Part shown: piece by piece, positions 40,910 to 43,472 of the stretch
Layout of the letters: each line of letters begins with the position of its first letter
Numbering within the stretch: the first letter of the stretch is position 1
From: an uncultured Clostridia bacterium
GTDB lineage: Bacteria; Bacillota; Clostridia; TANB77; UBA1234
DNA: 43,472 nucleotides
Direction of reading: 5' to 3'
Assembly: GCA_934149305.1 (NCBI GenBank)
Contig: CAKPEF010000014.1
Coordinates: 1-43,472, forward strand
The notes under the pieces: generated by a model
The model's database searches: none
Seen by the model: the letters and a program-made list of their open reading frames with translations, nothing else
What the model was told of the DNA's origin: nothing
Translations under genes and position numbers: made by a program

Positions 40910-41296
40910 ATGGCTGTTTTTTGTGGAAACGATATAATAAAAATATCAAGGGTAAAAGATACAATAGAAAAATTGGGTGAGACATTCACTAAAAGAGTGT
41001 ATACGGAGCAAGAAATTAACTACTGTGAGTCACGTCGAATGTGCAAATATCAAAGCTATGCAGCAAGATTTGCTGCCAAAGAAGCTGTGTACAAAGCCAT
41101 ATCTCCGGAAACATCAGAGGATATAACATGGCAAGACATAGAAATTAAAAGAATGGAAAATGGAAAACCAATAATAAAGTTAAATGGAAAAATAAAAGAT
41201 TGCGCAAACAAAATAGGTATATCAGACGAAAAAATAGATGTAAGCCTATCGCATGATGAGGATTATGCGATAGCAACAGTTGTAATTGAAAAATAG
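40910..41296 (+). CDS. acpS: Holo-[acyl-carrier-protein] synthase
   Basis: Transfers 4'-phosphopantetheine from CoA to acyl carrier protein. The 128-residue AcpS shows the two magnesium and CoA motifs: CGNDIIKISRV (Asp8) and RFAAKEAVYKA (Glu58), then the C-terminal VSLSHDEDYAIATVVIE. GGGAGG precedes ATG 40910. There is a 91-base gap to metG with a weak GCAGTG/CACTGC stem, so the two could be cotranscribed. In many bacteria the first motif has Gly-Ile-Asp; here it reads Gly-Asn-Asp. Confidence 0.93.
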   Translation: MAVFCGNDIIKISRVKDTIEKLGETFTKRVYTEQEINYCESRRMCKYQSYAARFAAKEAVYKAISPETSEDITWQDIEIKRMENGKPIIKLNGKIKDCANKIGISDEKIDVSLSHDEDYAIATVVIEK

Positions 41297-41387
41297 AAAT
41301 GGCAGTGTAAATAAGGTTATGAAAAAAAACAAAATGCACTGCGTCAAAGGATAGCTTAATATAACTAAAAAGAAAGAAGGAATATAA

Positions 41388-43391
41388 ATGAAAATTTTAA
41401 TAGGAGGAGCATGGCCATACGCAAACTATAAATTGCACTTGGGTCATATAGCTGGATTAGTTGGGGGAGACGTATTAGCAAGGTATCATAGAGCAAAGGG
41501 TGATGATGTAATATATGTTTCAGGTTCAGATTGTCATGGAACACCAATAATAGAGAGGGCTAAAAAAGAAGGAATAACACCAAAAGATGTATGCGAAAAA
41601 TATCATGCAAACTTTGTAAAAGCATTTAATGGGTTAAACTTTTCTTACGATTTATACACATTAACAAATACACCATATCATCATGAAAAAGTAAAAGAGA
41701 TAATAAGAAAAATATACGATAACGGTATGATATATGAGAAAATAGAGCCACAAGCATATTGTGAAAAATGCGGAAAATTCATGGCAGATAGAGAGCTTCA
41801 ATTTGTATGCCCAGTATGCGGAAACTTAGCAAAAGGAGATTCATGTGACTGTGGATATGTTCCAACAGAAAAAGACTTATTAAATGCAACGTGTAGAGAA
41901 TGCGGCGAAAAGGTAGTACAAAGAGACAACAAGAATTTATACATAGCACTATCAAAAATGCAACCAGAAATTGAGGAATACGTAAAAGAAAACAAAGACA
42001 AATGGAGATTAAATGCGCAAAATGAAACATTAAAATATCTAAGAGAAGGTCTTAGAGATAGAGCAATCACAAGAGATTTGACATGGGGAATCGATGTGCC
42101 AGTTGATGGCTATGAAAACAAAAAATTATACGTATGGATAGATGCTGTACTTGGATATGTAACGGCTTGCATGAAAATATGTGAAGAGAGAGGATTAAAC
42201 TGGGAAGATTATTGGAAAAAAGGTGACAAAATATACATGGTGCATGGAAAAGATAATATCGTGTTCCATAGCATAATATTCCCAGGGTTACTACTTGCAA
42301 TAAACGAAGGATACAAATTGCCAGATATAATGGTTTCATCAGAATACTTAAATTTCAACAACGAAAAAGCATCAAAGAGCAAAGGAAACGCAATATCAGC
42401 AGAAGAAGCCTTTGAAAAATACAATTCAGACACAATAAGATTCCACTTGATAAACAATGGACCAGAAAGAAAAGATACAAACTTCAGTGTAATGGATTAT
42501 GTAACAACACATAACAACGAAATAACTAACAAATATGGAAACTTTGTTAATAGAACATTAAAATTCAAAGGCATTTCTGAAATACCAGAAGGAAAAATGG
42601 ATGAAGAAATGCAAAAACTTATAGATGATGCATATGTTGAAATAGGAGCAGCAATTGAAAAGCTAGAATTTAAAGATGCAACAGAAAAGGCAATAAGACT
42701 AATAGAAGAAGCAAACAAATATTATGATGAGAGAAAACCATGGATACAATTCAAAGAAGACATAAACGCATTCAATGATACAATTTATACATGTGCTAAT
42801 CTAATAGCAAATATATCAAACATAATGGAACCATTTATGCCTGCATCATCAGAAAAAATAAGAAAGATATTAAACATAGAAAAGGCAACATGGAATAGCA
42901 TAAAAGTAGAACCACACATAAAATTAGATGATGTAGGAATCTTATTTACAAAATTTGATGAAAAAGAAATTGCGAAAGAATTAGAGGCAGAGGCAAAAGA
43001 AAGAGCAAAGAAAGAAAAAGAACTAGCTAAAGAAGAAGAGAAAAAGAAAAAAGAAAATGAAAAGAAAGAAGAAATAACAATTGATTATTTAGACAAAATA
43101 AGTCTAAAGGTTGCAAAAATATTAGAAGCTGAAAGAGTTGAAGGATCTGAAAAATTGTTAAAATTACAAGTTTCATTAGGAGACGAAAAGAGACAAGTTG
43201 TAGCAGGACTACAAAAATACTATAAGCCAGAAGAGCTAATAGGCAAAAAAGTTGTAATGGTTGCAAACTTGAAAAAAGCAAAATTAAAAGGAATTGAATC
43301 AGAAGGAATGCTACTTGCAGCTGGAGATGGCGAAACAGTAAAAGTACTAATTGTAGATGACTTGGTAAAAGAAGGAGAAGATATACATTAA
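41388..43391 (+). CDS. metG: Methionine-tRNA ligase
   Basis: Complete 667-residue methionyl-tRNA synthetase. The HIGH motif reads HLGH (residues 17-20) and KMSKS reads ASKSKG in EKASKSKGNAI. A zinc-binding insertion is clear: CEKCGKFM, CPVCGNL, CDCG and CRECGEKV. Around residue 540-565 a Lys/Glu-rich linker leads to a C-terminal tRNA-binding domain of the EMAP-II/Trbp111 type (YLDKISLKVAKILEAERVEG ... VMVANLKKAKLKGIESEGML). AGAAGGAA precedes ATG 41388. No T-box leader is visible in the 91 bases upstream. Confidence 0.96.
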   Translation: MKILIGGAWPYANYKLHLGHIAGLVGGDVLARYHRAKGDDVIYVSGSDCHGTPIIERAKKEGITPKDVCEKYHANFVKAFNGLNFSYDLYTLTNTPYHHEKVKEIIRKIYDNGMIYEKIEPQAYCEKCGKFMADRELQFVCPVCGNLAKGDSCDCGYVPTEKDLLNATCRECGEKVVQRDNKNLYIALSKMQPEIEEYVKENKDKWRLNAQNETLKYLREGLRDRAITRDLTWGIDVPVDGYENKKLYVWIDAVLGYVTACMKICEERGLNWEDYWKKGDKIYMVHGKDNIVFHSIIFPGLLLAINEGYKLPDIMVSSEYLNFNNEKASKSKGNAISAEEAFEKYNSDTIRFHLINNGPERKDTNFSVMDYVTTHNNEITNKYGNFVNRTLKFKGISEIPEGKMDEEMQKLIDDAYVEIGAAIEKLEFKDATEKAIRLIEEANKYYDERKPWIQFKEDINAFNDTIYTCANLIANISNIMEPFMPASSEKIRKILNIEKATWNSIKVEPHIKLDDVGILFTKFDEKEIAKELEAEAKERAKKEKELAKEEEKKKKENEKKEEITIDYLDKISLKVAKILEAERVEGSEKLLKLQVSLGDEKRQVVAGLQKYYKPEELIGKKVVMVANLKKAKLKGIESEGMLLAAGDGETVKVLIVDDLVKEGEDIH

Positions 43392-43472
43392 ACCACTGTC
43401 AATAACCAATGAAAAGTTCACCCCAAATAAAGCAAAATAATCAGTGAATTGTTCACCCTCCTAAATAATATT
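43392..43472. other. Window end, no gene
   Basis: 81 bases after metG. GTTCACCC occurs twice, and on the minus strand TTAGGAGGG could be a ribosome-binding site, but no useful frame follows before a stop. Confidence 0.4.

Noticed and set aside
41297..41387. T-box leader before metG
   Set aside because: The gap is too short and lacks the T-box sequence and antiterminator.
43410..43460. Direct repeat GTTCACCC near the window end as an attachment site or terminator
   Set aside because: Too short, with no stem or context to support a function.

Overview
The window reads as a low-GC Gram-positive anaerobe of the class Clostridia, probably an uncultured gut lineage. The evidence is a four-subunit pyruvate-type ferredoxin oxidoreductase, AbrB, GerMN-domain and DUF4321 proteins, a divIVB/mre-type cluster, RlmH next to a WalJ-like hydrolase, strong Shine-Dalgarno sites and frequent TTG starts. 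Family calls come from reading the translations; no database search was run.

The main observation concerns the genetic code. Ten genes on both strands, including rodA, mreB, a class B PBP, rlmH, dus and yafQ, are each split by a +1 shift, 12 sites in all. Every site has the same form: an in-frame CGG codon that must be passed by skipping its C, so that the next codon read is GGN (Gly), usually a Gly expected in the family. Reading the real genes on both strands, I found no CGG used as an ordinary arginine codon, while CGT, CGC and CGA are used. Out-of-frame CGG, mostly NNC-GGN, is common and causes no break. I infer that CGG has no cognate tRNA here and that ribosomes shift +1 at it efficiently enough that extra C residues before Gly codons are tolerated in essential genes, three times in rodA alone.

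Layout: 0.36-1.45 kb, a GerMN protein and an unknown gene. 1.5-4.7 kb, porGDAB with a good promoter and terminator. 4.8-5.5 kb, a cytidylate-kinase-like protein. 5.8-10.2 kb, a giant prepilin-like surface protein with Ig-like, InlB-type, Cys-rich and Thr/Ser/Lys/Arg repeats. 10.4-14.2 kb, an M18 aminopeptidase, a small conserved protein and an amidoligase-family protein. 14.3-14.9 kb, a DinJ-YafQ toxin-antitoxin pair. 15.1-18.8 kb, minD-minE and rodA-dus. 18.9-20.7 kb, an orphan MazF toxin and a PLD-like protein. 20.8-27.3 kb, DUF4321-radC-mreBCD-PBP2-minC. 27.3-27.9 kb, a gene-free stretch rich in hairpins. 28-35.3 kb, a stand-alone prepilin, AbrB and an atypical pilus or surface-secretion cluster. 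35.3-37.9 kb, murA-walJ-rlmH on the minus strand. 38-40.7 kb, a MEDS-like protein, small genes and an SOS-type dinD. 40.9-43.4 kb, acpS and metG.

The mre/min/rodA genes supply elongation and septum placement, but the usual order is broken: minD-minE-rodA-dus lies upstream of mreBCD-PBP2-minC. A dispersed intergenic repeat, seven copies in one orientation, sits just upstream of the ribosome-binding sites of rodA, mreB, mreC and four pilus or surface genes, so envelope genes share a leader element. Other regulatory signals include three 10-bp iterons resembling 0A boxes between abrB and the pilus operon, a LexA-type box inside the dinD promoter, and a paired operator in front of dinJ-yafQ.
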